From NCBI GenBank assembly GCA_016937855.1, contig JAFGVU010000161.1, positions 1-39,660 on the forward strand: a stretch of DNA of 39,660 nt, written 5' to 3'. Below the pieces are notes generated by a model. It ran no database searches. It was not told where the DNA came from and worked only from the letters and a program-made list of their open reading frames with translations. Below, one piece after another: positions 8,373 to 18,843 of the stretch (positions are counted from its first letter, which is position 1; every line of letters starts with the position of its first letter). The DNA is from Bacteroidales bacterium (GTDB lineage: Bacteria; Bacteroidota; Bacteroidia; Bacteroidales; ML635J-15). Made by a program: the position numbers and the translations under genes.

Positions 8373-10532
8373 CTATCTTAAATCCATTTCTTCGATAAGA
8401 TTCTTAGCTCCTGCGTATTTATCAATTATAAAAAGTGCATATCTTACATCAAGATTAATACATCTCTGTAGGTTTTCCTCAAAATCTATATCGCCAGACA
8501 TAGCCTCACTATTGCCATCAAATGCTAATCCAATTAGATGACCTTCGCCATTAATAACCGGAGAACCAGAATTACCGCCTGTAATATCATTATCAGTAAT
8601 AAAACATGTTACCAACTCACCGTCTTTATTTGCATATTTGCCATAATCTTTTGCATAATACAAATCTTTTAGTTTCTGAGGAACAATAAACTCAGTACTA
8701 GTTGGGTCTTCTTTTTCGATTACTCCTTTCAAAGTGGTGTAATAGTCATATGCAACACCATCGCGAGGATCGTATTTTCCAACTTTACCATAAGTTAAAC
8801 GGATAGTTGAATTTGCATCAGGATACATTAGTTTAGAATTATTAATCGTCATAAGTCCTTCGACAAAAATACGGCGACCTTTTTCTAATCCGGTTGAATT
8901 TGACCAGAACGAACCGTTTACTTCGCGATATTTATTAATAATTGATGTTCCTGCTGTTAAAAGTAATTCTTTTTGCAATGTTTTTGCTTTTGGATTATCA
9001 AGAAATGCATTAAACGATTCCTCGGTAGCAAAAATTGACTTTGCAAATGCTTTTTCAACGAAATTGTCAAAATCTCCTTTAAATTTTTTCTCAATTACTG
9101 CAAAAAAGTCTGGATGGAATTGTTTGTCGAGATTGTTGTATGTATATTCGAACATTGCAGCAATAAGCTTTTTCTCAGTTTCCTGATTATAATCTTTATA
9201 AAAATCTTTTCCGGCTTCTCTGAGAGCTTCGATATTTTTATCAATTTTATCTTGATCTTTAGACTCTAATGCAGATACTAATCCTGAGCATTGATAAGCA
9301 AAATAAGGCAACTCGGGACCGGAAATAAGGCCTTCGATTAAATACATACGGGCAATAGCAAAAGCCTGACGATTTTTATACGCATTTTCGATTAAAGTTA
9401 AAGCTTCTTTAAACTTTTCGTTTTTATTATTATTTGCCCATTTAGTGTATTGTTTTTCGATATCTTTCTTAACACCCATAGTATTAAGTTGCTTTAGAGC
9501 TTTGTTTTGTTGTTCTGAGTATTTCCAGTAATTTGAACAGCGAGCATATTTTGACGCATATTGTATTCTAACCTTTTGGCTAGCTTTCATTTCTTCGCGC
9601 AAAATCATAATTTTCACATCTCTGATTTCAAATCTTAGTTTATTGGTAACATTCATAGTCTCTTCTAATCCAAATGAAGTTAGATATCTGTTTGTAGTTC
9701 CTGGAAATCCCATAACCATTGCGAAATCGCCATCTTCTATTCCCTTTGTACTAACCGGCAAATAATGCTTCGGTTTTAAAGGAATATTCTCTTCTGAGAA
9801 ACCGGCTGGAGTTCCGTCAGGCGCTGTATAGATTCTAAACATCGAAAAATCGGCTGTATGGCGTGGCCATTCCCAGTTATCGGTGTCGCCACCAAATTTC
9901 CCCATCGATGATGGTGGAGCACCAACCAATCTAACGTCTTTGTAAATTACATAAACAAATAAGAAAAACTGATTATTATCAAACATGTCAGCAACATATC
10001 CTTCGTAGTTTGTGTCGTCTGTTGCATTTTTGACGATATCTTTTGAAATTTCTTTAATTTTAGCTGCTCTGTCATCTTCCGACATGTCGTCAGTTAATTC
10101 GGCCATAATCTTATCGGTTACATCTTCCATTTTAACAAGAATAGAAGCGGTAATACCCGGATTTGCCAGCTCCTGATCTTTAGAGTAAGCCCAAAATCCA
10201 TCAGCAAGATAATCATGCTCAACTGTCGAGTGACTTTGAATCATGCCAAAACCACAGTGGTGATTAGTAAAAAACAGACCTTCGTCCGAAACAATCTCTC
10301 CGGTACAAAAATGACGAAATGGCGCGCCTTCGTTTCCTAAACCAACAATTGCGTCCTTAATGCTCCCATTATTAACATTGTAAATGTCCTCGGGGGTAAG
10401 TTTAAAGCCCATTGCTTTCATCTCTTCATAGTTCTTTCCAAGCATCGACAAAAGCCACATACCCTCATCGGCACGAAGATTAAAGTTAAAAAGAAGAGTT
10501 AATCCTAATAAAATTGTAAAAATTCTTTTCAT
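8373..10532 (-). CDS. S46 family dipeptidyl-peptidase, DPP7 type
   Basis: This is a serine exopeptidase that removes dipeptides from the N-terminus of peptides in the periplasm. It has 719 residues, the usual family length. A signal peptide is followed by ADEGMW at the mature start. The chymotrypsin-like catalytic parts are visible: FTNHHCGFG (His91/His92), the WEWPRHTADF segment that carries the acidic residue, and TGGNSGSP with Ser655. Eighteen residues after the serine lies Gly673 (FDGN). In this family Gly there marks DPP7 enzymes that accept hydrophobic residues, while Arg marks the acid-specific DPP11. The gene is monocistronic with its own hairpin terminator. Together with the S37 peptidase nearby it suggests a peptide-scavenging lifestyle. 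Confidence 0.95.
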   Translation of the reverse strand: MKRIFTILLGLTLLFNFNLRADEGMWLLSMLGKNYEEMKAMGFKLTPEDIYNVNNGSIKDAIVGLGNEGAPFRHFCTGEIVSDEGLFFTNHHCGFGMIQSHSTVEHDYLADGFWAYSKDQELANPGITASILVKMEDVTDKIMAELTDDMSEDDRAAKIKEISKDIVKNATDDTNYEGYVADMFDNNQFFLFVYVIYKDVRLVGAPPSSMGKFGGDTDNWEWPRHTADFSMFRIYTAPDGTPAGFSEENIPLKPKHYLPVSTKGIEDGDFAMVMGFPGTTNRYLTSFGLEETMNVTNKLRFEIRDVKIMILREEMKASQKVRIQYASKYARCSNYWKYSEQQNKALKQLNTMGVKKDIEKQYTKWANNNKNEKFKEALTLIENAYKNRQAFAIARMYLIEGLISGPELPYFAYQCSGLVSALESKDQDKIDKNIEALREAGKDFYKDYNQETEKKLIAAMFEYTYNNLDKQFHPDFFAVIEKKFKGDFDNFVEKAFAKSIFATEESFNAFLDNPKAKTLQKELLLTAGTSIINKYREVNGSFWSNSTGLEKGRRIFVEGLMTINNSKLMYPDANSTIRLTYGKVGKYDPRDGVAYDYYTTLKGVIEKEDPTSTEFIVPQKLKDLYYAKDYGKYANKDGELVTCFITDNDITGGNSGSPVINGEGHLIGLAFDGNSEAMSGDIDFEENLQRCINLDVRYALFIIDKYAGAKNLIEEMDLR

Positions 10533-10561
10533 TTTCTAAGTATTTATTGATATTTGTGAAA

Positions 10562-10569
10562 CAAAAATA
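10562..10569 (-). promoter_or_regulatory. Possible -7 box for the S46 peptidase gene
   Basis: The minus strand reads TATTTTTG (TAnnTTTG consensus), which places the start of transcription about 23 bases before the ATG at 10532. No clear -33 element is visible. The divergent gene at 10628 must have its promoter in the same 95-base gap, but I see no good match for it. Confidence 0.4.
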
Positions 10570-10627
10570 ATTTATTTTTTTTGTTCTTGACTAATTTAAT
10601 GTTAATAAGTACTTAAAATTTATAATC

Positions 10628-11509
10628 ATGGAACTTCGCTACAGATCGTTAAAGTACATTTTTACAATATGCTCGTTATTTGCACTGAGTTTTACATCTA
10701 TCAAATCACAAGTAAGCGTGCCTCTAACTAATAGCGATCTTGATGACATAATTAGAGAACAAAGCTTTATGAAGAGCATGGGAATAGATCTATCACAAAC
10801 CTGGCTCTTTATGGTAAAAGATAATATGATTTCGTCAAACAAATTATTGGTTTCAGAAATTAGCTATAATAATGCAGGAATGCCATTCAAGATGTTCTTC
10901 TTTGACGAAAACAACAAAATATCAAATTTCACAATTGTAAAATACAATAATAATAACCTCCCTTTTGAGGAGATTCGATTTTCTGCCGACTCGTCTCTGA
11001 TAAATGGGATTATGTACGAATATGACGAATCGAATTTACTAAAGAAACAATACAATTACAACAATAAATCGGAGATTATTTCGGTATTTGATTATGACAG
11101 ACAAAACGATAGCATTTATATTACTGAGTTTGATGGAAATCAAAATATCAAATCGACAAATCTGATTTGCCTAACAAAAGGAAATCTCGCAAAAATAAAA
11201 AAGATTGTAAAACTTGACGGAAATAACAATCAAATCGAAAAACAAGAATTTGAATACGATGAGATGTCATCATTACGCAAAAAAAACATTTTTGAAAATG
11301 GCATAAAAACCGGTTATAAAGAATTTGTCTATAACGATGAAGGAGCTTTAATAAAGTCATCCTATTTAACAAATGATTCTGAATTAATCAATAGCACTTC
11401 ATACGAATACGATAATTATGGGAATATAATCAGGATAATTGAACGATCGGAATCAGACAATAGTACCAAAGTTTTTGTAATAAACTATCTCTCAAAGAGC
11501 AATAACTGA
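10628..11509 (+). CDS. Secreted protein of unknown function with YD-like repeats
   Basis: The ORF has 293 residues and begins with a likely signal peptide (SLKYIFTICSLFALSFTSIKSQ). From about residue 75 on, it repeats a short beta unit with YDE/YDN and a following Lys, Gly or Asn-rich turn (MYEYDESNLLKKQ, FEYDEMSSLRKK, FVYNDEGALIKS, YEYDNYGNIIRI). This resembles the YD/RHS-like stranded repeats found in many Bacteroidota envelope proteins. No catalytic residue or cell-wall anchor is visible. The gene diverges from the S46 peptidase. Its stop is TGA, one of only three in the window. No terminator is evident in the 250 bases that follow, which hold no other recognised feature. Confidence 0.7.
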   Translation: MELRYRSLKYIFTICSLFALSFTSIKSQVSVPLTNSDLDDIIREQSFMKSMGIDLSQTWLFMVKDNMISSNKLLVSEISYNNAGMPFKMFFFDENNKISNFTIVKYNNNNLPFEEIRFSADSSLINGIMYEYDESNLLKKQYNYNNKSEIISVFDYDRQNDSIYITEFDGNQNIKSTNLICLTKGNLAKIKKIVKLDGNNNQIEKQEFEYDEMSSLRKKNIFENGIKTGYKEFVYNDEGALIKSSYLTNDSELINSTSYEYDNYGNIIRIIERSESDNSTKVFVINYLSKSNN

Positions 11510-11759
11510 TTTTATCGAATTGAATAAATTACAGGGATAGAAATTCATTACCTCTGAAAACACATCAAGCATATTTTACCCGCCCAAATAATAATAAAAC
11601 TTAATATAAAAGCCCGACAAAAGTTTGATGCGTAAGTGATTTTATTATGAAAGTATAAATTAAGACATTTTTAATAAAATATTTTTTGATTTTACTCGTA
11701 TTAATACTATATTAACATCGAAGACAACACAGAGTTCAATACATATTAAACAGCTAATT

Positions 11760-13046
11760 ATGAGCACATTAAGGCGATTTTTTATTCTATCTTTCTTTTT
11801 ATTTACTACAATTTCTTTGTTTTCATCCGAGTTAAAGTCAAAATTAGAGGCGCTACCCGGTGTCGTTTATGTAGAAGAATTAAAGACGAGTGATTTTTTT
11901 ACTGAAAAATACTTAATTTTATTTGAACAGTATTTAGATCCCGCTGTACCCGAAATAGGTATTTTTAGACAAAGAGTATTTTTAAGTCACAAATCGTATG
12001 ATGCTCCGGTGGTATATATTACCGAAGGCTATAATGCAGATTATGCAGAATCGCAAAACTACACCAATGAATTAAGTAAAATATTAGATGCAAATCAGAT
12101 TTGTGTTGAACACAGATATTTTGCAGAGTCAGTCCCTTTAGAGTTTGATTGGTCATACCTCACTACAAGCCTGGCAGCAGGAGATCATCATATAATACGC
12201 AATGCTTTTAAAGATTTGTATGCGGGCAAATGGGTAAGTACCGGCATAAGTAAAGGCGGACAAACCTGTTTACTTTATCAAATGTATTACCCAAAGGATG
12301 TTGATGCTTGTGTTGCATACGTTTCTCCTGTAGCGACAGCACTTGAAGATGGTCGTCATGAACCATTTATTAATAATATTGCGACAAAAAAAGATCGCAA
12401 AAAAATTACCGACTTTCAAATAGAAGTTTTAAAACGACGTCAAACAATTTTTCCAATGTTTGAAAAGTATGTGCAAATGAGCAAACTAAGTTTTAGAATT
12501 CCTCTTGAAGAAGTTTATGACTATTGTGTTCTTGAATATTCTTTTGCTTTTTGGCAATGGATAGGAAATACAGAAAAAATTCCATCAAAAAAAGAAGCAG
12601 ACAGCAAATTATTTCAACATTTAATAACTGTGTCCGGGCCCGATTACTTCTCACTCGAAGGTTCTGCGGGAACTAAACCATTTTTATATCAAGCAGCAAA
12701 AGAACTTGGATATTACGGTTACGAAACCCAACATCTCGAAGGATTGCTAAAGATTAAAACTGCAGAAGGATATTTTAAGAAAATCTTTCTTGGTAATGAT
12801 TTACCTGTAGATTTCTATCCCCAAACATCTATTGATTTGCAAAACTTTTTAAACACAAAAGCAAAAAAAACATTTATTATTCTTGGAGAATACGACCCTT
12901 GGTCTGCTGCAGCTCCTGATGTTAGCGAAAATCCAAATGTCATAAAAGTAATAAAGCCTGCTGGCACTCATGCTACTCGAATAATGAATCTACCTGAAGA
13001 GGATAGAGAAATGGTAATAAAAACGCTTAAATCGTGGATGGAATAA
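11760..13046 (+). CDS. S37 (PS-10) family serine peptidase
   Basis: This is an alpha/beta-hydrolase-type peptidase of 428 residues with a signal peptide (LRRFFILSFFLFTTISLFSS), so it is exported. The family signature VEHRYF...WSYLT...AAGDHH...GKWVSTGISKGGQT is intact. Ser164 in GISKGGQT is the likely nucleophile. Asp379 (GEYDPW) and His404 (GTHATR) sit where the rest of the triad is expected. Related enzymes are tripeptidyl aminopeptidases, but the substrate here is not shown by the sequence. The gene is convergent with the radical SAM gene, with 11 bases between their stops. No clear promoter match was found; the run tattttttg near 11681 is one base longer than the consensus. Confidence 0.9.
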   Translation: MSTLRRFFILSFFLFTTISLFSSELKSKLEALPGVVYVEELKTSDFFTEKYLILFEQYLDPAVPEIGIFRQRVFLSHKSYDAPVVYITEGYNADYAESQNYTNELSKILDANQICVEHRYFAESVPLEFDWSYLTTSLAAGDHHIIRNAFKDLYAGKWVSTGISKGGQTCLLYQMYYPKDVDACVAYVSPVATALEDGRHEPFINNIATKKDRKKITDFQIEVLKRRQTIFPMFEKYVQMSKLSFRIPLEEVYDYCVLEYSFAFWQWIGNTEKIPSKKEADSKLFQHLITVSGPDYFSLEGSAGTKPFLYQAAKELGYYGYETQHLEGLLKIKTAEGYFKKIFLGNDLPVDFYPQTSIDLQNFLNTKAKKTFIILGEYDPWSAAAPDVSENPNVIKVIKPAGTHATRIMNLPEEDREMVIKTLKSWME

Positions 13047-13057
13047 TCTGTATAATC

Positions 13058-13990
13058 CTAAACTATTTGGTAAAAAACGCCTCTATCCTGCCTGACAGAT
13101 TTTATCTTTTTGTCAACTTCTAACACATCCAAATATTTGTTAATTTCGTTAATATGCATTCCTAATATTTTCACCAAATCATCTGTAGTACAAGGTCGTC
13201 TGGCAATAGTTTCTAAAATTGCAGATTCAACATCGGTACGATACGACTGTAGGTTTTTTCGTTGCGCAGAGGCCGCAATAACCTTAACATTTGGATAGTC
13301 TAGCAACCTAATTATGCGATTCATATCATCGGCAGTAGCGCTATTTAAGCCAGAAACTGTACCCGGACGATCAAGAGTATTTAACTGAACTAAATCAGGG
13401 TTGATTTTTTGAATTGCATCTTTTAACGCAAGAATATCTTCGTCAGAGTCGTTATAATCAGGCAAAATAAAAATTTCTAACCATATCTTTCCGGTATAAA
13501 CCTTACTAAATTCAATTAGGCCTTCAACACAATTTGCAGCAGTAAGACCATTTGCCGGGCGGTTAATTCTAACAAAAGTTTCTTCAACAACAGCATCGAG
13601 AGAGGGCAAAACCAAATCGGCCTTTAGTAAAGATTTTCTAACTTCTGAGAAGCCAAACATAGTTCCATTTGTCAAAACTGCAACAGGGATATTGGGTTTT
13701 TCTGCTTTAAGGAAATCTAAAATGTCGCCTATCTTACTGTTCAAAGTTGGCTCTCCATATCCTGAGAAAGTAAAATAATCAGGGTCGGGATTGTTCAAGA
13801 AATAATGCTTAAGCTCGGCAATTACATTTTTAAACAACACATATTCATCGGTTTTGATTGTTAGTTTTGTGGTTTTTCCAACTTCGCAATATACACAATC
13901 CAATGAGCACACCTTTTTAGGCACAAGATCAATACCTAAGGACATTCCCAAACGTCTCGACGGTACAGGTCCAAACAAATATTTGTACAT
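13058..13990 (-). CDS. Radical SAM protein with C-terminal winged helix
   Basis: The protein has 310 residues from the ATG at 13990. An upstream ATG at 14086 would add 32 Lys/Thr-rich residues, but homologues begin at YKYLFGPVPSRRLG, so the shorter form is chosen. The FGPVPSRRLGxSLG N-terminus and the CSLDCVYC cluster (Cys28, Cys32, Cys35) bind a 4Fe-4S cluster and SAM. FSGYGEPTL is the SAM-contacting motif. Residues after about 250 look like a small helix-turn-helix (TTDDLVKILGMHINEINKYL). The family is related to COG0731 Fe-S oxidoreductases, and the substrate is unknown. The long gap upstream (13991-14621) holds the regulatory and palindromic features listed separately. Confidence 0.9.
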   Translation of the reverse strand: MYKYLFGPVPSRRLGMSLGIDLVPKKVCSLDCVYCEVGKTTKLTIKTDEYVLFKNVIAELKHYFLNNPDPDYFTFSGYGEPTLNSKIGDILDFLKAEKPNIPVAVLTNGTMFGFSEVRKSLLKADLVLPSLDAVVEETFVRINRPANGLTAANCVEGLIEFSKVYTGKIWLEIFILPDYNDSDEDILALKDAIQKINPDLVQLNTLDRPGTVSGLNSATADDMNRIIRLLDYPNVKVIAASAQRKNLQSYRTDVESAILETIARRPCTTDDLVKILGMHINEINKYLDVLEVDKKIKSVRQDRGVFYQIV

Positions 13991-14097
13991 AATTTTTTTT
14001 GTAAAATTAGTAATTTTGGTTGTAACTGTATTTTTTTTGGTCGAAAAAGATAGCATAAAAACAATTTTTATTAAAAGGCAATACAAAGTGCTGACTC

Positions 14098-14214
14098 ATG
14101 GCAAACGCATATAATCAAATCAATAGCAATTATTTTACAGAATATAGCTCTAGTACTTTTGTTATGATTTTTGGGTTGCTTGAGCACCAAAAATCCATAC
14201 CAAAAGAATTTTAG
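14098..14214 (+). CDS. Possible small ORF, 38 residues, unrecognised
   Basis: ATG at 14098 to TAG at 14212-14214, ending in FGLLEHQKSIPKEF. It lies in the gap between the radical SAM gene and groEL, and two hairpins begin six bases after the stop, as would suit a transcribed gene. No promoter match or ribosome binding site is visible and I know no homologue. It could equally be chance in AT-rich DNA, or a decayed remnant. Confidence 0.25.
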   Translation: MANAYNQINSNYFTEYSSSTFVMIFGLLEHQKSIPKEF

Positions 14215-14220
14215 TTCATA

Positions 14221-14260
14221 TTTTAACCCTGACTTTCACTGCGTTTAGTCAGGGTTAAAA
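14221..14260. repeat. Perfect 13-bp inverted repeat
   Basis: TTTTAACCCTGAC (14221-14233) and GTCAGGGTTAAAA (14248-14260) flank a 14-base spacer. The stem is long and GC-containing in an otherwise AT-rich gap, and can form a hairpin on either strand. A second hairpin follows four bases later. Possible roles are a bidirectional terminator, part of a small RNA, or a dispersed palindromic element. Confidence 0.8.
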
Positions 14261-14263
14261 TAA

Positions 14264-14287
14264 ATGAGTCCTTCAGACTCATCTTTT
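14264..14287 (+). terminator. Short hairpin followed by T run
   Basis: ATGAGTC (14264-14270) pairs with GACTCAT (14276-14282) across a five-base loop, followed by CTTTTT on the plus strand. On the minus strand the stem is followed by TTATTTT, so it may terminate in both directions. It lies next to the 13-bp palindrome and downstream of the possible small ORF. Confidence 0.55.
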
Positions 14288-14389
14288 TACTGTTTTGAGC
14301 AGTTTTGCAAATAGCCCTCTGTAATACCAATACAATACCAAAACACCCGATATAAATTGATTATTTTTGAATTTGGGTGCCACAACGCT

Positions 14390-14424
14390 AAAAAAAAGGC
14401 TCTCCGCAATAAGCGAAAAGCCTT
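14390..14424 (-). terminator. Rho-independent terminator downstream of groEL
   Basis: On the minus strand AAGGCT pairs with AGCCTT, with an inner CGC/GCG stem around a TTATT loop, followed by eight T. It is a strong intrinsic terminator about 200 bases after the groEL stop. The long stretch between them is either a 3' untranslated region or a separate small RNA (see 14482-14532). Confidence 0.85.
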
Positions 14425-14481
14425 AGATATATATTGGTTCATTGCTTCGGACCCGTAACATAAAGGCCCTACTATCTTACT

Positions 14482-14532
14482 CCCAAATTAAGCATTAGAA
14501 GTTTGGAAAAACGAACTAATGCTTTAGTTGGG
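14482..14532. repeat. Long imperfect palindrome in the groEL 3' region
   Basis: CCCAAATTAAGCATTAG (14482-14498) and CTAATGCTTTAGTTGGG (14516-14532) pair at 15 of 17 positions around a 17-base loop. It lies between the groEL stop and the terminator at 14390, so it would be part of any transcript that ends there. No T run follows on either strand, so it is not itself an intrinsic terminator. Confidence 0.7.
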
Positions 14533-14621
14533 ATAACCCTCGATTACGCACACAAAATACACAAAAGATTCGGATCTATTCTGTAATGTGGAATCGGGGT
14601 TTAATCTGTTTGATGGGTTTC

Positions 14622-16283
<1,662 letters not shown>

Positions 16284-16293
16284 TTAACCAATG

Positions 16294-16575
16294 TTACTCT
16301 TCTACCACTAATAAAATATCCGATTGATTCATTATTAAATACTCTTGATCGTCAATTTTAATTTCTGTTCCACTGTACTTTCCATAAAGAACGATATCAC
16401 CAACTTTAACTTCCATTGGTTCATCTTCTTTTTGGTTCCCAATAGCAACAATTTTACCTCTTTGTGGTTTTTCCTGAGCAGAATCAGGGATAATAATTCC
16501 GCTTGAAGTCTTTTGTTCTGCCGCCTGAGGCTGGATCAGGACTTTTCCTGACATTGGTCTTCCGATTTTAGTCAT
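16294..16575 (-). CDS. groS: Co-chaperonin GroES (10 kDa)
   Basis: This 93-residue protein forms the lid of the GroEL chamber. The mobile-loop region [18 protein letters not shown] and the C-terminal [14 protein letters not shown] are typical. It is the first gene of the groES-groEL operon. It is preceded by a well-formed promoter that is bracketed by an inverted repeat, and no CIRCE operator (TTAGCACTC) is present, so heat control must use another signal. Confidence 0.97.
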   Translation of the reverse strand: MTKIGRPMSGKVLIQPQAAEQKTSSGIIIPDSAQEKPQRGKIVAIGNQKEDEPMEVKVGDIVLYGKYSGTEIKIDDQEYLIMNQSDILLVVEE

Positions 16576-16611
16576 AATCTATTATTTTTTAAGGTTTAAC
16601 ATAAATAAAAT

Positions 16612-16684
16612 CAACGCTGCCTGATAAGCCAAAACTATGCCATCACATAAAAACTGACAAAAATGGAAAAATCAGGCAGCGTTG
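16612..16684. promoter_or_regulatory. Perfect 14-bp inverted repeat bracketing the groES promoter
   Basis: CAACGCTGCCTGAT (16612-16625) and ATCAGGCAGCGTTG (16671-16684) are exact reverse complements, 45 bases apart. The arms lie on either side of the promoter boxes: the near arm covers the predicted transcript start and the far arm ends about ten bases before the -33 box. It could be a pair of operator half-sites for a looping repressor. In read-through transcripts from eno it would form a long stem. It is not the CIRCE element. Confidence 0.7.
16630..16661 (-). promoter_or_regulatory. groES promoter
   Basis: On the minus strand TTTG (16658-16661) and TAGTTTTG (16630-16637) are 20 bases apart, a full match to the Bacteroidota TTTG / TAnnTTTG promoter. 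Transcription would start near 16623, about 48 bases before the ATG. The same stretch reads TGGCATAGTTTTGGCT, which also meets the sigma-54 GG-N10-GC spacing. Confidence 0.75.
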
Positions 16685-16709
16685 CGATATTTACTGTGTC
16701 AAAATGTCG

Positions 16710-18017
<1,308 letters not shown>

Positions 18018-18018
18018 T

Positions 18019-18026
18019 CAAATATA
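18019..18026 (-). promoter_or_regulatory. Possible -7 box for eno
   Basis: The minus strand reads TATATTTG (TAnnTTTG) immediately after the terminator of the ribosomal operon, 22 bases before the eno ATG. The -33 element is not convincing: a TTG lies only 16 bases upstream. Confidence 0.4.
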
Positions 18027-18028
18027 AC

Positions 18029-18056
18029 AAAAAAGGGGATAACAACTACCCCCTTT
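18029..18056 (-). terminator. Terminator of the alpha (ribosomal) operon
   Basis: On the minus strand AAAGGGG pairs with CCCCTTT across an about 12-base loop and is followed by a T run (TTTTTTG). It lies about 65 bases after the rplQ stop, ending the 33-gene run that starts at rpsL. Confidence 0.8.
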
Positions 18057-18121
18057 ATTATTAATTAAATCTTATCTTTTCGGTTTAATAAAACTTCCGA
18101 GTTTCTCAAAAATTTATCTTA

Positions 18122-18832
18122 CTATTTTTTTTCTTCGTCGTCCTTATTTTCTTCGGCTTCACCTTCAACAGTATCTTCAACAGATTCAACAGCATCAGTA
18201 ACGCCTTCAGCTACTTCTGCTACGGTTTCTTCAACAACATCAGCAACCTGCTCTACAGTTTCTTCAACTGCATCAACAACTTGCTCAACATTATTTTCTA
18301 CAACGACGGTTGCATCTTCAACAGCGTCTTTTGCGTCCACAACAGCTTCATCAACAGCCTTTTTAACCTCTTTTTTAGTGGTTTCAGTTTGAGCTGTTGC
18401 AGGAGCGGTAGATTTAGATCTACGAGAACGACGGCTAGTTTTTGATTTTGCTTCTTTTGCTTCGAGCATTGCTTCGTTATAATCAACTAATTCGATTATA
18501 CACATATCCGCATTATCACCAAGTCTGCTTCCGGTTCTCAAAATTCTGGTATATCCACCAGGTCTATCACCTACTTTAACAACTACTTCGCGAAACAGTT
18601 CAGAAACTGCATTTTTGTCTTCTAAATAACTAAAAACTACTCTACGATTGTGAGTTGTATCATTTTTAGCTTTAGTTATTAAAGGCTCAACATATTTCTT
18701 AAGTGCTTTAGCTTTAGCCACAGTAGTTGTAATGCGTTTGTGCAAAATCAACGACGATGACATATTTGACAACATAGCTTTTCTATGTGAACTAGTTCTC
18801 CCTAGGTGATTTATTGATTTATTATGTCTCAT
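18122..18832 (-). CDS. rplQ: Ribosomal protein bL17 with long acidic repeat tail
   Basis: This is a large-subunit protein near the exit tunnel. Residues 1 to about 125 are a normal L17 core ([30 protein letters not shown]). The protein then runs on to 236 residues, about twice the usual length. A basic linker ([11 protein letters not shown]) and a Ala/Thr stretch lead into six 11-residue repeats at 160-225, built on V-E-x-V-x-x-x-V-E-E-T and predicted to form an amphipathic acidic helix. A DDEEKK end follows. It is last in the operon, 11 bases after rpoA. Many Bacteroidota L17 proteins carry some extension, but I do not know one with this regular pattern. Confidence 0.97.
   Translation of the reverse strand: MRHNKSINHLGRTSSHRKAMLSNMSSSLILHKRITTTVAKAKALKKYVEPLITKAKNDTTHNRRVVFSYLEDKNAVSELFREVVVKVGDRPGGYTRILRTGSRLGDNADMCIIELVDYNEAMLEAKEAKSKTSRRSRRSKSTAPATAQTETTKKEVKKAVDEAVVDAKDAVEDATVVVENNVEQVVDAVEETVEQVADVVEETVAEVAEGVTDAVESVEDTVEGEAEENKDDEEKK
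18158..18355 (-). repeat. Six tandem 11-codon repeats in rplQ
   Basis: The repeats encode [55 protein letters not shown] and [11 protein letters not shown] without a gap. The third and fourth are nearly identical, which points to recent duplication. Eleven-residue periodicity is seen in helical apolipoprotein- or LEA-like proteins. Confidence 0.85.
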
Positions 18833-18843
18833 TTCTTAGTAAA

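Noticed and set aside
13854-14114. Plus-strand ORF of 86 codons over the radical SAM start region
   Set aside because: It mirrors the conserved N-terminus of the radical SAM gene on the opposite strand, so it is an antisense shadow.
14436-14460. GGTCCGAAGCA on the minus strand recalls the SRP RNA domain IV
   Set aside because: The second half of the symmetric loop and the GGAA tetraloop are missing, so it is not an SRP RNA.
16576-16709. CIRCE (HrcA) operator before groES
   Set aside because: TTAGCACTC-N9-GAGTGCTAA is not present. The inverted repeat there has a different sequence and a much longer spacer.
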